A model generated the notes under the pieces. It was given only the letters and a program-made list of their open reading frames with translations. It searched no databases and was not told where the DNA came from. This document shows, one piece after another, positions 1 to 8,337 of a stretch of 64,000 nucleotides of DNA. A program made the position numbers and the translations under genes. Positions within the stretch are counted from its first letter, which is position 1. Each line of letters starts with the position of its first letter. The DNA is from Kineosporia babensis (GTDB taxonomy: Bacteria; Actinomycetota; Actinomycetes; Actinomycetales; Kineosporiaceae): NCBI RefSeq assembly GCF_021129305.1, contig NZ_JAJOMB010000021.1, positions 124,001 to 188,000 on the forward strand. Reading direction: 5' to 3'.

Positions 1-1018
1 GTTCGGCCACGCCGTGCGCGACCCGCCCGGTGCGTTCGGGCCGGGCGTGATCAACGAACAGCAGCGCGGGCAGAGCGTTCTCGGCCACGGCCCGGGCCAC
101 CCGGGTGCGCAGGACGTACAGCGCATCGTCCGGCTCACCGGGGCGTGGGCGGACGGCAGCCGCCACCACGCCGGCCCCGATCAGCCCTTCCATCTGCTCG
201 GCGCTGCGCAGCCGGCGGTCGGTGACCTCGCGGGCGAAAGCGCCCACCGCACCGAGCAGCAGGGCCACCAGCAGGCCGCCCATCATCACCAGCCGGCGCT
301 GCGGGGACACCAGCGCCTCGCCGGGATCGGGGGCGCTGACCACCTGCCCCGGGTCGATGCTCATCCCCTTGAGCGAGTTCTGCTTCACCGCCAGATCATT
401 GATCTGCTGGATCAGCAGGGTCTTGGCGCTGCTGTCGTCCTGTGCCTGGGCCGTGGTCGGATCCGCCCCGGCCAGCGACTTGTTCACCTCACCGAGGCGA
501 TCCTGCAGGTCTTCGATGTTGCTCTGGTTGGCCTCGACCAGCCCGTCGCGCCGCTCGGTGGCCCACTTCCCCCGGCTGCTCAGGTAGGCAGCTGCGAAAG
601 CATTGGCCCCGGCTGCGGATTCGGCCGCGGTACCGGCCTGGAACTGGATCGACAGCGTGGTGGTGCCCGAGGCCGGGCGGATGGTGACGTGCTGCAGCAT
701 CCAGCCCGGGTCCGGCTTACCCGACAGCGACTCGGCCGCAGCCGCCGCAACCACCTTGGACGAGGCGGTTTTCGCCTCGGTGTCCACGTCGATCAGCTGG
801 CTGCCGGCCTTGGTCTCGTCGAACGGCGAGATGGTGATCGCCCGCAGTTCGACCAGAGCCACCGAGGTGTAGGTGCGCGGGCCGAGCGCGAGGTAGGCCG
901 CGGCCAGGCCGAGCACCACCGCCCCGACCAGCAGCACGGCACGCCACCGGCGCCGCGGCACCGACAGGTACCGGGCCAGCTCGGTGCTCTGCGGGCCGTA
1001 GGGCGCTGCCACAGACAT
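1..1018 (-). CDS. Wzz/BY-kinase-like polysaccharide chain-length protein (partial, C-terminus off window)
   Basis: 339 codons are visible and the gene runs off the left edge. The ATG at 1018 follows an AAGGAAG ribosome-binding site at about 1027-1033. An N-terminal membrane segment (about residues 24-44) is followed by an extracytoplasmic region with a helical middle and a second membrane segment (about 236-262). This is the topology of Wzz chain-length regulators and of the N-terminal half of actinobacterial capsular tyrosine kinases. The last visible residues enter what would be the kinase domain (LYVLRTRVARAV, then LLFVDHARPERTGRVAHGVA). Where a BY-kinase has a GEGKT/S P-loop, this one reads RPERTGR, so the Walker A looks degenerate. 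It is divergent from the polysaccharide operon that starts at 1315 and probably controls chain length or export of that polymer. The family is likely; kinase activity is doubtful and the end is unseen. Confidence 0.75.
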   Translation of the reverse strand, partial: MSVAAPYGPQSTELARYLSVPRRRWRAVLLVGAVVLGLAAAYLALGPRTYTSVALVELRAITISPFDETKAGSQLIDVDTEAKTASSKVVAAAAAESLSGKPDPGWMLQHVTIRPASGTTTLSIQFQAGTAAESAAGANAFAAAYLSSRGKWATERRDGLVEANQSNIEDLQDRLGEVNKSLAGADPTTAQAQDDSSAKTLLIQQINDLAVKQNSLKGMSIDPGQVVSAPDPGEALVSPQRRLVMMGGLLVALLLGAVGAFAREVTDRRLRSAEQMEGLIGAGVVAAAVRPRPGEPDDALYVLRTRVARAVAENALPALLFVDHARPERTGRVAHGVAE

Positions 1019-1314
1019 GCATCACGCTTCCTTAAGAGAAGTCCCCCATGACGCCCTGATCGCCGTCAGCATAACCCGGCGTTCACTCAAGTAAAGGTCT
1101 TTTGTTACGCAACGGGCAATGTTCTTAGGTGTTACAAAAGAGGCGGAATTTGGTAGCGGAATCGTCGTACAGTTGCCGCCCATCACCCTAAACTGGGCGC
1201 CGTCCGGAACCGGCCGGACACTGGCCGTGATCGATCCGGCTCGGTACTGCACGTCAAGCGCGACCTAACCAGGCATCAAGTCCAATCCGGTGAAACGGCG
1301 ACTCGGGGGCTGCG
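1019..1314. promoter_or_regulatory. Divergent intergenic region between the Wzz-like gene and the EPS operon
   Basis: 296 bp without a supported gene. It separates two divergently transcribed polysaccharide genes, so it should hold both promoters. The stretch around 1075-1160 is AT-richer than its surroundings, with runs such as CTTTTGTTAC near 1098 and GTTACAAAAG near 1131, and is the likeliest promoter area. I could not fix -35/-10 boxes. Confidence 0.45.
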
Positions 1315-2433
1315 ATGAGCGAGCACCACCCTGCACCGGCGGCGACCCCGGGGGCAGCCTCGACGGAGGCTCCGGCGATGGAGGCTCCGGCGACGGACGC
1401 CCCGGCAGCGGCCTCGGTCACTGCGGTGGTGGCCACCCGCAACCGGCCGGAGCAGTTGCGCCGGGCACTCACCGCGATCCTCGAGCAGGACCATCCCGGT
1501 CCGCTGGAGTGTCTGGTGGTGTTCGACCAGAGCGAGCCGCACGACCTGGGCCTGCCCGACCACCTGGCCGAGCACTTGACCGAGCACCTGACCGAGCGCC
1601 CGGCCGAGCAGCTCACCGAAAACGAGCAACCGGCCGAACCTCAGAGCGACACCAGCCCCACCACCGGCCCACCCCGCCGCACGGTCCGGATCCTGCGCAA
1701 CACCCGCACCCCCGGCCTCCCGGGCGCCCGAAACACCGGAATCACCCAGGCCACCGGAGAATTCGTGGCCTTCTGCGATGACGACGACGAGTGGCTGCCG
1801 GGCAAACTACGGGCCCAGTTCGAGCAGTTGCGTCACCACCCCGAAGCCTCAGCCGTGGCCAGCGGCATCCTGGTGCACTTCCGGGGCCAGGACCGGCCTC
1901 GCCTGCCCACCGCCGAATCCCTCTCGCACGCCGACTTCCTGCGCGACCGGCAGATGGCTGTCCACCCGAGCACCCTGGTGTTCCGCCGGGCCGACCTGCT
2001 GGACGAGACCGCCGGCATCGGCCTGGTCGACGAGGAGATCCCCGGCGGCTACGGCGAGGACTACGACCTGTTGCTGCGGGCCGCCCGCCGGGCCCCGGTG
2101 ATCGCCGTCAGCCGGCCCCAGGTGCGGGTCTACTGGCACGAGTCGTCCTACTTCTTCGACCGCTGGCAGACCATCGTCAACGCCCTGGGCTACCTGCTGC
2201 GCAAGCATCCGGAGTTCGCCGGCGACCGGGCCGGCCTGGCCCGGCTGCACGGGCAGATCGCCTTCGCCTACGCCGGGATGGGTCAGCGCCGCCCGGCCCG
2301 GGCACACGCCGTCCGGGCCCTGCGCGGCAACTGGCGGGAGAAGCGCTCGGTACTGGCCCTGCTGGTCAGCACCGGCCTGGTGCGCGCCCAGTTCCTCAGC
2401 AACCTCAGCCACCGCTTCGGCCGAGGCATCTGA
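1315..2433 (+). CDS. GT2-family glycosyltransferase
   Basis: 372 aa, first gene of an eight-gene plus-strand operon. After about 34 Ala/Pro-rich residues the GT-A fold starts at SVTAVVATRNRPEQLRRAL. The nucleotide-sugar/metal site is the acidic cluster CDDDDEWLPGKL (about residues 153-164), and a later GGYGEDYDLLLR stretch matches the acceptor-side ED motif of GT2 enzymes. There is no membrane segment, so the enzyme is cytosolic. It should add a sugar to a lipid-linked repeat unit. Between the first beta strands and the ARNTGI motif lies an unusual hydrophilic insert (residues 83-115) that contains five tandem copies of a four-residue unit (HLTE-type). The stop TGA shares one base with the ATG of the next gene, so translation is coupled. 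Family assignment is firm; donor and acceptor are unknown. Confidence 0.88.
   Translation: MSEHHPAPAATPGAASTEAPAMEAPATDAPAAASVTAVVATRNRPEQLRRALTAILEQDHPGPLECLVVFDQSEPHDLGLPDHLAEHLTEHLTERPAEQLTENEQPAEPQSDTSPTTGPPRRTVRILRNTRTPGLPGARNTGITQATGEFVAFCDDDDEWLPGKLRAQFEQLRHHPEASAVASGILVHFRGQDRPRLPTAESLSHADFLRDRQMAVHPSTLVFRRADLLDETAGIGLVDEEIPGGYGEDYDLLLRAARRAPVIAVSRPQVRVYWHESSYFFDRWQTIVNALGYLLRKHPEFAGDRAGLARLHGQIAFAYAGMGQRRPARAHAVRALRGNWREKRSVLALLVSTGLVRAQFLSNLSHRFGRGI
1561..1620 (+). repeat. 12-bp in-frame tandem repeat inside the GT2 gene
   Basis: Five contiguous 12-bp units of the type CACCTGACCGAG (period exactly 12). They encode HLAE, HLTE, HLTE, RPAE and QLTE at residues 83-102. The units are degenerate at several positions but remain in frame, consistent with slippage expansion of a surface loop. 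Confidence 0.8.
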
Positions 2434-3767
2434 TGCCCGCCCAGCCACCTACGTCCTCAATTCCCGATCCACCGACCCGGCCACCGGCGTCCTCCAGCAC
2501 CGATCTACCCGCCTGGCCGCTGGCCGCGGCGTTCGGCGGTTACCTGGCCTGGTGGCTGCTGGGGCTCGGGGACGGCGTGTGGATCCTGTTCGCCGTCCCG
2601 ATGCTGGTGCTGCTGATCGCCCGGGGTTCGGTCCGGGTGCCACCCGGGTTCGGTATCTGGCTGCTCTTCCTCGGCTGGGTGCTCGCCTCGGCAGTGCAGA
2701 TCGACTCCGGCGGGCGGATGTTCGGCTTCGCCTTCCGCTTCTCGCTCTACCTGGCCGCCACCATCACCTTCGTCTACGTGTACAACGCCTCCTCCGGCCT
2801 CGGGGTGGAGCGGGTGGCCGCCGTGATGACCTCGTTCTGGCTGCTGGTGGTGTTCGGCGGGTTCCTCGGCCTGCTGGTGCCCGACGGCGGGTTCGCCAGC
2901 CCGATGTCCTACCTGCTGCCCGGCGGCCTGCAGCAGAACGAGCTGGTGCGCGAGATGGTCCGCCCGACCTTCACCCAGGGCGACCCGAACGGCTACTTCC
3001 AGATGGCCACCCGGCCCAGCGCCCCGTTCAAGTACACCAACGGCTGGGGCTCGAACTACTCGCTGCTGCTGCCCTTCGTGTTCATCACGCTGAGCCGGAT
3101 GCGAAAGAACCTGCTGTTCTGGGGGCTGGCCGCGATGGTGCCGCTCTCACTGATCCCGGCCTTCTCCACGCAGAACCGGGGCATGCTGCTGGGCGCGGGC
3201 ATCGGCATCGTCTACATCGCGGTGCGGCAGCTGCTGCGCGGGCAGGCCCTGGCACTGATCGGGATCGGGGTGTTCGCCGCCACGGTGATGGCGATGACCG
3301 TGGTGATCCCGGTCGGCGCGATGATCGAGAGCCGCACCGAGACCGGCGACACCAACGACACCCGGTTGTCGCTGTACTCCGAGGCATTCGAGCGCACGCT
3401 CGATTCGCCGGTGCTGGGCTACGGCGCTCCGCGGCCCTCGATCGGGCCGGAGGGGAACCCATCGGTCGGTACCCAGGGCCAGTTCTGGCAGGTGATGTTC
3501 GCCCACGGGTTCGGCGGGCTGGTGTTGTTCGTGGGCTGGTTCCTGTTCCTGGTGGTGCGTACCGCCCGGCCTCCCGACAACACCCATCTGTGGCTGCACG
3601 CGGTGCTGGTGATGGTGTCGGTCGAGCTCATGTACTACGGCCTGATGGGCTCGGTGCTGGTGATCGTGATGACGGCGGCGGCGGTCTGCCTGCGCGACAC
3701 CGACAACGCCGAACGCCGCCAGGCCCGGCCGCGCGCAGTTCTCGGCCCACGGGCAGTCGCCTCGTGA
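2433..3767 (+). CDS. O-antigen ligase/polymerase (Wzy-like) membrane protein
   Basis: 444 aa with about ten to twelve hydrophobic segments, for example LAAAFGGYLAWWLLGL and FAVPMLVLLIARG. A large extracytoplasmic loop in the middle (about residues 150-200: ELVREMVRPTFTQGDPNGYF, then PFKYTNGWGSNYS) and the PAFSTQNRG segment are typical of the O-antigen ligase/WaaL-Wzy superfamily. The role would be polymerising or ligating lipid-linked repeat units on the outer face of the membrane. The ATG overlaps the GT2 stop in TGATG. The gene end overlaps the GTG of the flippase gene by 4 nt. Polymerase versus ligase cannot be decided from sequence; with Wzx- and Wzz-like neighbours, Wzy is more likely. 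Confidence 0.8.
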   Translation: MPAQPPTSSIPDPPTRPPASSSTDLPAWPLAAAFGGYLAWWLLGLGDGVWILFAVPMLVLLIARGSVRVPPGFGIWLLFLGWVLASAVQIDSGGRMFGFAFRFSLYLAATITFVYVYNASSGLGVERVAAVMTSFWLLVVFGGFLGLLVPDGGFASPMSYLLPGGLQQNELVREMVRPTFTQGDPNGYFQMATRPSAPFKYTNGWGSNYSLLLPFVFITLSRMRKNLLFWGLAAMVPLSLIPAFSTQNRGMLLGAGIGIVYIAVRQLLRGQALALIGIGVFAATVMAMTVVIPVGAMIESRTETGDTNDTRLSLYSEAFERTLDSPVLGYGAPRPSIGPEGNPSVGTQGQFWQVMFAHGFGGLVLFVGWFLFLVVRTARPPDNTHLWLHAVLVMVSVELMYYGLMGSVLVIVMTAAAVCLRDTDNAERRQARPRAVLGPRAVAS

Positions 3768-5281
3768 CCACGACCACCAGAGCGCATCGCGACCTAGCGG
3801 CGGTGGCCAAGGGCGGCTCGATCGCCGCCGCCGGGGCGGTGATCTCGGCGGTCGGCGGGCTGCTGCTGACCATCGTGGTCGCCCGCGGGCTGGGGGCGGC
3901 CGGGGCAGGCCTGTTCTTCGAGGCGGTCGCGGTCTTCATGATCGCGCAGAGCCTTTCCACCCTGGGCGCGGACACCGGCCTGATGCGGGCTCTTTCCCGG
4001 GCTCGGGCGCTGGGCCAGGCCGGTGAGACGCGCCGGCTGATCGCCGTGGCCATGATTCCGGTGGCCCTGGGCTCGCTGCTGCTGGCCGGGCTGCTGTGGT
4101 GGCTCACGCCCTGGCTGCTCGATCTTCTGGCCAACGGCAGTTCCGATCATGGCCGGGCCGAGCAGTACGTGCACCTGATGGCCCCCTTCCTCGTGGTGGC
4201 CACCACCGCCACCGTGGCCGCGCAGGCCACCCGGGCGTTCGGCAGCGTGGTCGGGTTCGTCGCGGTACAGAACGTGCTCATCCCGCTCGGCCGGCCGCTC
4301 GGCATCGGCATTGCCGTCCTGGCCGGCTGGACCGGACTGGTCGTGCCGCTGATCTGGACCCTGCTGTTCATCCCGGCCCTGCTGGTAGCCGGCTGGACGC
4401 TGCGCCGCCAGGTCCGGCGCACGGATTCCGACGAGGTTCACCCGCCGCGGCCGTTGCCGCAAATTGCCCGGGAGTTCTGGGCATTCAGCGCGGTCCGGGG
4501 TATCTCCGCGGCGATCGACGTTTTCCTGGTCTGGTGCGGGGTGCTTCTGGTGGCCGCGTTCCTGACCCCGGCCGAGGCCGGGGTGTACGCCACCGCCAGC
4601 CGATTCATCACCTCCGGCACACTGGTCCTGCAGGCCATGCGGTTGGCCATCGCTCCCCAGATCAGCGCCCTGATGAGCACCGGGCAGACCGAGCGCGCCG
4701 GGCGGATCTACCGGGTGGCCACGCTCTGGATCGTCGCCTCCTCGTGGCCGCTGTACCTGGCCCTGGCCTGCTTCTCCGGTCTGCTGCTGGACCTGTTCGG
4801 CCCCGGCTTCGGGGTCGGCGCCACCGCGATGAGCATCCTGGCCCTGGCCATGCTGGTCAATCTCGGCACCGGCAATGTCGGCACGGTGCTGCTGATGGCC
4901 GGGCGCTCACACTGGCTGCTACTGAACAAGTCGCTGGCGGTGGTCACCATGGTCGGCCTGAACCTCTGGCTGGTACCCCGTTACGGCCTCGAAGGCGCCG
5001 CGATCGCCTGGGGCGCAGCCATGGCGCTGGACAACCTGATCGCCGTGGTACAGGTGCGCTGGGGGCTGGGACTGCGCGGCTACAACGCCACCACGGCCTG
5101 GACCTGCGCTCTGGCCGTCATCATCTACGGCGGTGGCGGACTGCTCGCCAAAGCCACGATCGGCGAGGGTTATCTGGCGCTGACGGCGTACCTGCTGGCC
5201 GGCACCGCCGCCTACGCCGCAGTGCTCTGGCATTTCCGGGCCCGGATGGAGCTCGGCGAGATCACCAGGAAGGTGGGCTGA
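3764..5281 (+). CDS. Polysaccharide flippase (Wzx/MATE-like)
   Basis: 505 aa with about 12-14 membrane segments. The N-terminus (AAVAKGGSIAAAGAVISAVG, then GLLLTIVVARGLGAAGAGLF) is the characteristic start of the polysaccharide-synthesis branch of the MOP flippase family. The repeated FVARGLG/GxGF-type turns and the C-terminal LVPRYGLEGAAIAWG segment also fit. It would flip undecaprenyl-linked repeat units from cytosol to cell surface for the polymerase encoded just upstream. The start is GTG in a GTGA overlap with the upstream stop. It is 1 nt from the next gene. Confidence 0.86.
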   Translation: MTTTTRAHRDLAAVAKGGSIAAAGAVISAVGGLLLTIVVARGLGAAGAGLFFEAVAVFMIAQSLSTLGADTGLMRALSRARALGQAGETRRLIAVAMIPVALGSLLLAGLLWWLTPWLLDLLANGSSDHGRAEQYVHLMAPFLVVATTATVAAQATRAFGSVVGFVAVQNVLIPLGRPLGIGIAVLAGWTGLVVPLIWTLLFIPALLVAGWTLRRQVRRTDSDEVHPPRPLPQIAREFWAFSAVRGISAAIDVFLVWCGVLLVAAFLTPAEAGVYATASRFITSGTLVLQAMRLAIAPQISALMSTGQTERAGRIYRVATLWIVASSWPLYLALACFSGLLLDLFGPGFGVGATAMSILALAMLVNLGTGNVGTVLLMAGRSHWLLLNKSLAVVTMVGLNLWLVPRYGLEGAAIAWGAAMALDNLIAVVQVRWGLGLRGYNATTAWTCALAVIIYGGGGLLAKATIGEGYLALTAYLLAGTAAYAAVLWHFRARMELGEITRKVG

Positions 5282-5282
5282 G

Positions 5283-6161
5283 ATGATCAAGCGGGTTCTG
5301 CCGGACTCCGGGAAGAACGTGGTGCGCAACGGTTTGCGGGGCTGGGGCCGGGCCACCGCCGGGCTCCGGCCGCTGCCCGACTTCCTGGTCATCGGCACCA
5401 AACGCGGCGGCACCACCTCGCTCTGGAACTACCTGCTGAGCCATCCGGGCGTGCTGCCGATGTTCCCCTCCCCGCTGAACATCAAGAGCCCGCACTACTT
5501 CTACTGGCACTACGCCAACGGCCCGCTCTGGTACCGCTCACACTTCGCCAGTACCCCGACCCGCACTGTGCTCAGCCGGCTCCGAGGCGCCCCGACCCGC
5601 ACCGGCGAAGCCTCCCCCAACTACCTGTACGACCCGCGGGTACCGGCCCGGGCCGCCGAACTGCTGCCCACCGCCAAGGTGATCATGCTGCTCCGGGATC
5701 CGGCCGAAAGAGCCTATTCGCACTACAAGGAGCGGGTCCGGGCCGGGGTCGAGGACCTGTCCTTCGAGGATGCGCTGGCCGCCGAGCCCGGGCGGCTGGC
5801 CGGTGAGGCCGAGAAGATGCAGGCCGACCCCTACTACTACAGCCGGCCGTACGACTACTACGCCTACCAGGACCGTGGTGTCTACGCCCCGCAGATCGAG
5901 CGCTGGCAGCAGCAGGTTCCGGCCGAGCGCCTGCTGATCCTGCGCAGCGAGGACTTCTACGACGAGCCGGCCACCGTGTTCAACCAGGTCACGCGGTTCC
6001 TCGAACTGCCCGACCGGCCGCTGCAGAACGCCCGACGCTACAACTACCACGCCGCCTCCGGCATGGAACCGGCCACCCGCAGCGCCCTGCACGAGTTCTT
6101 CGCCGAGCCGGTGGCCGATGTGGAGAAACTCCTGGGTCGCGAAATGGGCTGGCTCCAGTGA
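5283..6161 (+). CDS. PAPS-dependent sulfotransferase
   Basis: 292 aa. The 5'-phosphosulfate loop is VIGTKRGGTTSLWNYLLSHP (from about residue 36), with the usual KxGTT-type core as KRGGTT. The 3'-phosphate-binding motif is LLRDPAERAYSHYKER (residues 137-152). Both sites needed for PAPS are intact. The layout is that of heparan-sulfate-type (Sulfotransfer_1) carbohydrate sulfotransferases. No signal or membrane segment is evident, so it probably sulfates a lipid-linked or nucleotide-activated sugar before flipping. It lies 1 nt after the flippase gene, and its stop overlaps the next GTG. The cysDNQ genes at 14599-17540 can supply part of its donor pathway. Confidence 0.87.
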   Translation: MIKRVLPDSGKNVVRNGLRGWGRATAGLRPLPDFLVIGTKRGGTTSLWNYLLSHPGVLPMFPSPLNIKSPHYFYWHYANGPLWYRSHFASTPTRTVLSRLRGAPTRTGEASPNYLYDPRVPARAAELLPTAKVIMLLRDPAERAYSHYKERVRAGVEDLSFEDALAAEPGRLAGEAEKMQADPYYYSRPYDYYAYQDRGVYAPQIERWQQQVPAERLLILRSEDFYDEPATVFNQVTRFLELPDRPLQNARRYNYHAASGMEPATRSALHEFFAEPVADVEKLLGREMGWLQ

Positions 6162-7135
6162 GATATCGCCTGACCGCCCTGATCCTGACCATGAGCCTGC
6201 TCAGCGCCTGCTCGGACTCGGGCTCGAACCCGGACGGCCCGCAGCCTTCCGCCGCCGTGCCCACGGTCTCGCCCGAGGGCCCGCACCGGCCGGCTATCGG
6301 GGCCTGGGCCCAGCCGACCGGTGGCCACAACCGGGACCGGCAGATGGCCGCGGTCACCCAGCTGGAGGCCGATCTGGGGCACAAGCTGGCGATCGACCAC
6401 TTCTACGTCACCGACTTCGCCGAGGTGCGCACCTGGGACTGGCGGCTGCAGTGGGACCTGGAAGAGGGCCGGATCCCGATGATCTCGATGGGCTCGGGCG
6501 CCGACACCCAGCTGGTCGCCTCCGGGATGTTCGACCCGCAGCTGGAGTCGTACGCCGAGGCGATCGCCGACAGCGGGGCCGAGCGGGTGCTGATCCGCTA
6601 CGCGTTCGAGATGGACGGCGCGCTGAACCGCGACTGGGTGCGCTCCGGGCCCGACTTCATTCGGGCCTGGCAGCACGTGCGCTCGAAGTTCGAGGGTCTG
6701 CCGGTGGAGTGGGTCTGGTCGCCGAACGCCCCGGCCTTCGACGGCACGAACGGAGGCGTGGACCAGTACTGGCCCGGCGACGACCAGGTCGACTGGATCG
6801 CGGCCGACGGCTACAACTTCTACACCTGCGCCGACCACCGCTACTGGAAGAGCTTCGACGAGATCTTCACCCCCTTCCTGGAGTGGGCCGAGTCCAAGGA
6901 GAAGCCCTTGATGCTGGCCGAGTTCGGCAGTCTGCGCGATCCCGAGCAGCCCGCCCGGCAGGCCGAGTGGATCGCCGACTCGGTGAGCCGGGCCTCCACC
7001 CATCCGCAGCTCAAGGCCCTGGTCTATTTCAACTCCGACGGCCAGGGCTGTGACTGGCGGCTGGACTCGTCCGACCACACCAACGCCATGCTGCCGGACC
7101 TCGGGCTGGCCGACCAGGTTGCGGAGCTGGAGTGA
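6158..7135 (+). CDS. GH26-like glycoside hydrolase lipoprotein
   Basis: 325 aa, GTG start in a GTGA overlap. A short signal peptide ends in the lipobox LSAC (Cys18), followed by a Ser/Asn/Gly linker, so the protein should be membrane-anchored outside the cell. The rest matches the GH26 (beta-mannanase-type) barrel. The acid/base candidate is E151 in RYAFEMDG. The nucleophile candidate is E255 in LMLAEFGS. VEWVWSPNAP and DWIAADGYNFY are further family landmarks. It is homologous to the larger secreted enzyme at 9789-11450. In an assembly operon it may trim, release or remodel the polymer rather than feed the cell. Fold is likely; substrate is unknown. Confidence 0.82.
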   Translation: MRYRLTALILTMSLLSACSDSGSNPDGPQPSAAVPTVSPEGPHRPAIGAWAQPTGGHNRDRQMAAVTQLEADLGHKLAIDHFYVTDFAEVRTWDWRLQWDLEEGRIPMISMGSGADTQLVASGMFDPQLESYAEAIADSGAERVLIRYAFEMDGALNRDWVRSGPDFIRAWQHVRSKFEGLPVEWVWSPNAPAFDGTNGGVDQYWPGDDQVDWIAADGYNFYTCADHRYWKSFDEIFTPFLEWAESKEKPLMLAEFGSLRDPEQPARQAEWIADSVSRASTHPQLKALVYFNSDGQGCDWRLDSSDHTNAMLPDLGLADQVAELE

Positions 7136-8337
7136 ACTGGGACGGCCGGAAACCGGCGGCGGGTCTGCGTCTTCTGGTGGAGCAGCTGTGGCCTGCGGAC
7201 TCTGACGTCGTGGTCACTCTGGGCGCGCCTCCCGCCGGGCACCAGGTGCTCGAACAGTACGCGGTGATGCCCTCGGTCGAGGCCGCTCGGATGCTCATGC
7301 CGATGGACCGGCGGGTGGCCACGGCATCGCTGCTGGCCTACAACAAGCTGCGGCGACCACGAGTACGTGCCCGGAAAGTGGCCAGCGCTGCAGCCTTTGG
7401 ATCAGGGCTGGGTAAATGGATGACGCGCGGGGTCCTGTCGGTCTGTCTCCCGCCTTCTGCGGCTGATTCCGATCAGAGACTGCTCGGGCATCTGAGCACG
7501 GTTCTGGGACCGGGCGTCGCGGCCATCGGCGTGGCTGCGCCCGCACCCAATCGGAAGCCGACGCTGCAGCTGTTCGATCCGGCCGGGCAGGCCAAGGCCT
7601 TCGTCAAGGTCGGCTGGAACGACTACACCCGCGGCCTGGTCGATCACGAGGCCTCGGTTCTGGCCGACCTTTCCAGCTCTTCGGTTCCGATGCTTCCCCG
7701 GGTACTGCATTCCGGAAGCTGGCACGGAAGAAGCCTTCTGGCCACAGCACCGATGCCACCCGGAGTGACCCGCCACCTTCCTGGGGCCGGACCCCGACCC
7801 GACCTGATCAGTCGCATCGCCACCGGCCGCCGGTCCGAGCGATTCGGAGAGTCGGCGTACCTCAAGAAAATTAAGGACGATTGCCGGCGCGTGGGTGCGT
7901 TGCTGCCGGATGGTCTCGCCGAGCGGTACCGGCAGCGGGTGCTGCGCGATCACGAGGATCTGGCCATGGATTTCGGTGCCTGGCACGGAGATTGGTCCCC
8001 CTGGAACATGGGAACCGTAGGCCGGCAGGTCTGGGTGTGGGACTGGGAGCACTACGCCGATCTGGCACCGGTCGGCCTGGACCTCGTTCACTACACCTTC
8101 CAGCGCCGGTTCGTGCAGGGCGGGGCTACGGTCGGCGCCGCACTCGACACGGCCCGGCAGGTGGTGCCGTCGCAGTTGCCCGAGGTGGGGGTGGATCCGG
8201 CGCTGGCTCCGGCGCTGGTGGATCTGTACTGCCTGGAAATGCTGCTGCGGGCCTGCCGGATGAAGCAGCAGGGAGCCGGGCAGAACGAGCGGTTCATGGC
8301 CGGGGCACTGGCCCACGCAGGAAGCAGGGCAGCATGA
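7132..8337 (+). CDS. Aminoglycoside-phosphotransferase-fold kinase
   Basis: 401 aa, GTG start in a GTGA overlap. The C-terminal half has the APH/choline-kinase active site: WHGDWSPWNMG (catalytic D287 and the metal-binding Asn) and VWVWDWEHY, the equivalent of the DFG Asp. Upstream, AKAFVKVGWND with DHEASVL can supply the ATP-binding Lys/Glu pair. The first 110 residues are a separate N-terminal region that I do not recognise. Kinases of this type appear in several polysaccharide clusters and could phosphorylate a sugar or lipid intermediate, but nothing in the sequence fixes the substrate. Its base composition is slightly less GC-rich than its neighbours between about 7380 and 7900. Confidence 0.75.
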   Translation: MNWDGRKPAAGLRLLVEQLWPADSDVVVTLGAPPAGHQVLEQYAVMPSVEAARMLMPMDRRVATASLLAYNKLRRPRVRARKVASAAAFGSGLGKWMTRGVLSVCLPPSAADSDQRLLGHLSTVLGPGVAAIGVAAPAPNRKPTLQLFDPAGQAKAFVKVGWNDYTRGLVDHEASVLADLSSSSVPMLPRVLHSGSWHGRSLLATAPMPPGVTRHLPGAGPRPDLISRIATGRRSERFGESAYLKKIKDDCRRVGALLPDGLAERYRQRVLRDHEDLAMDFGAWHGDWSPWNMGTVGRQVWVWDWEHYADLAPVGLDLVHYTFQRRFVQGGATVGAALDTARQVVPSQLPEVGVDPALAPALVDLYCLEMLLRACRMKQQGAGQNERFMAGALAHAGSRAA

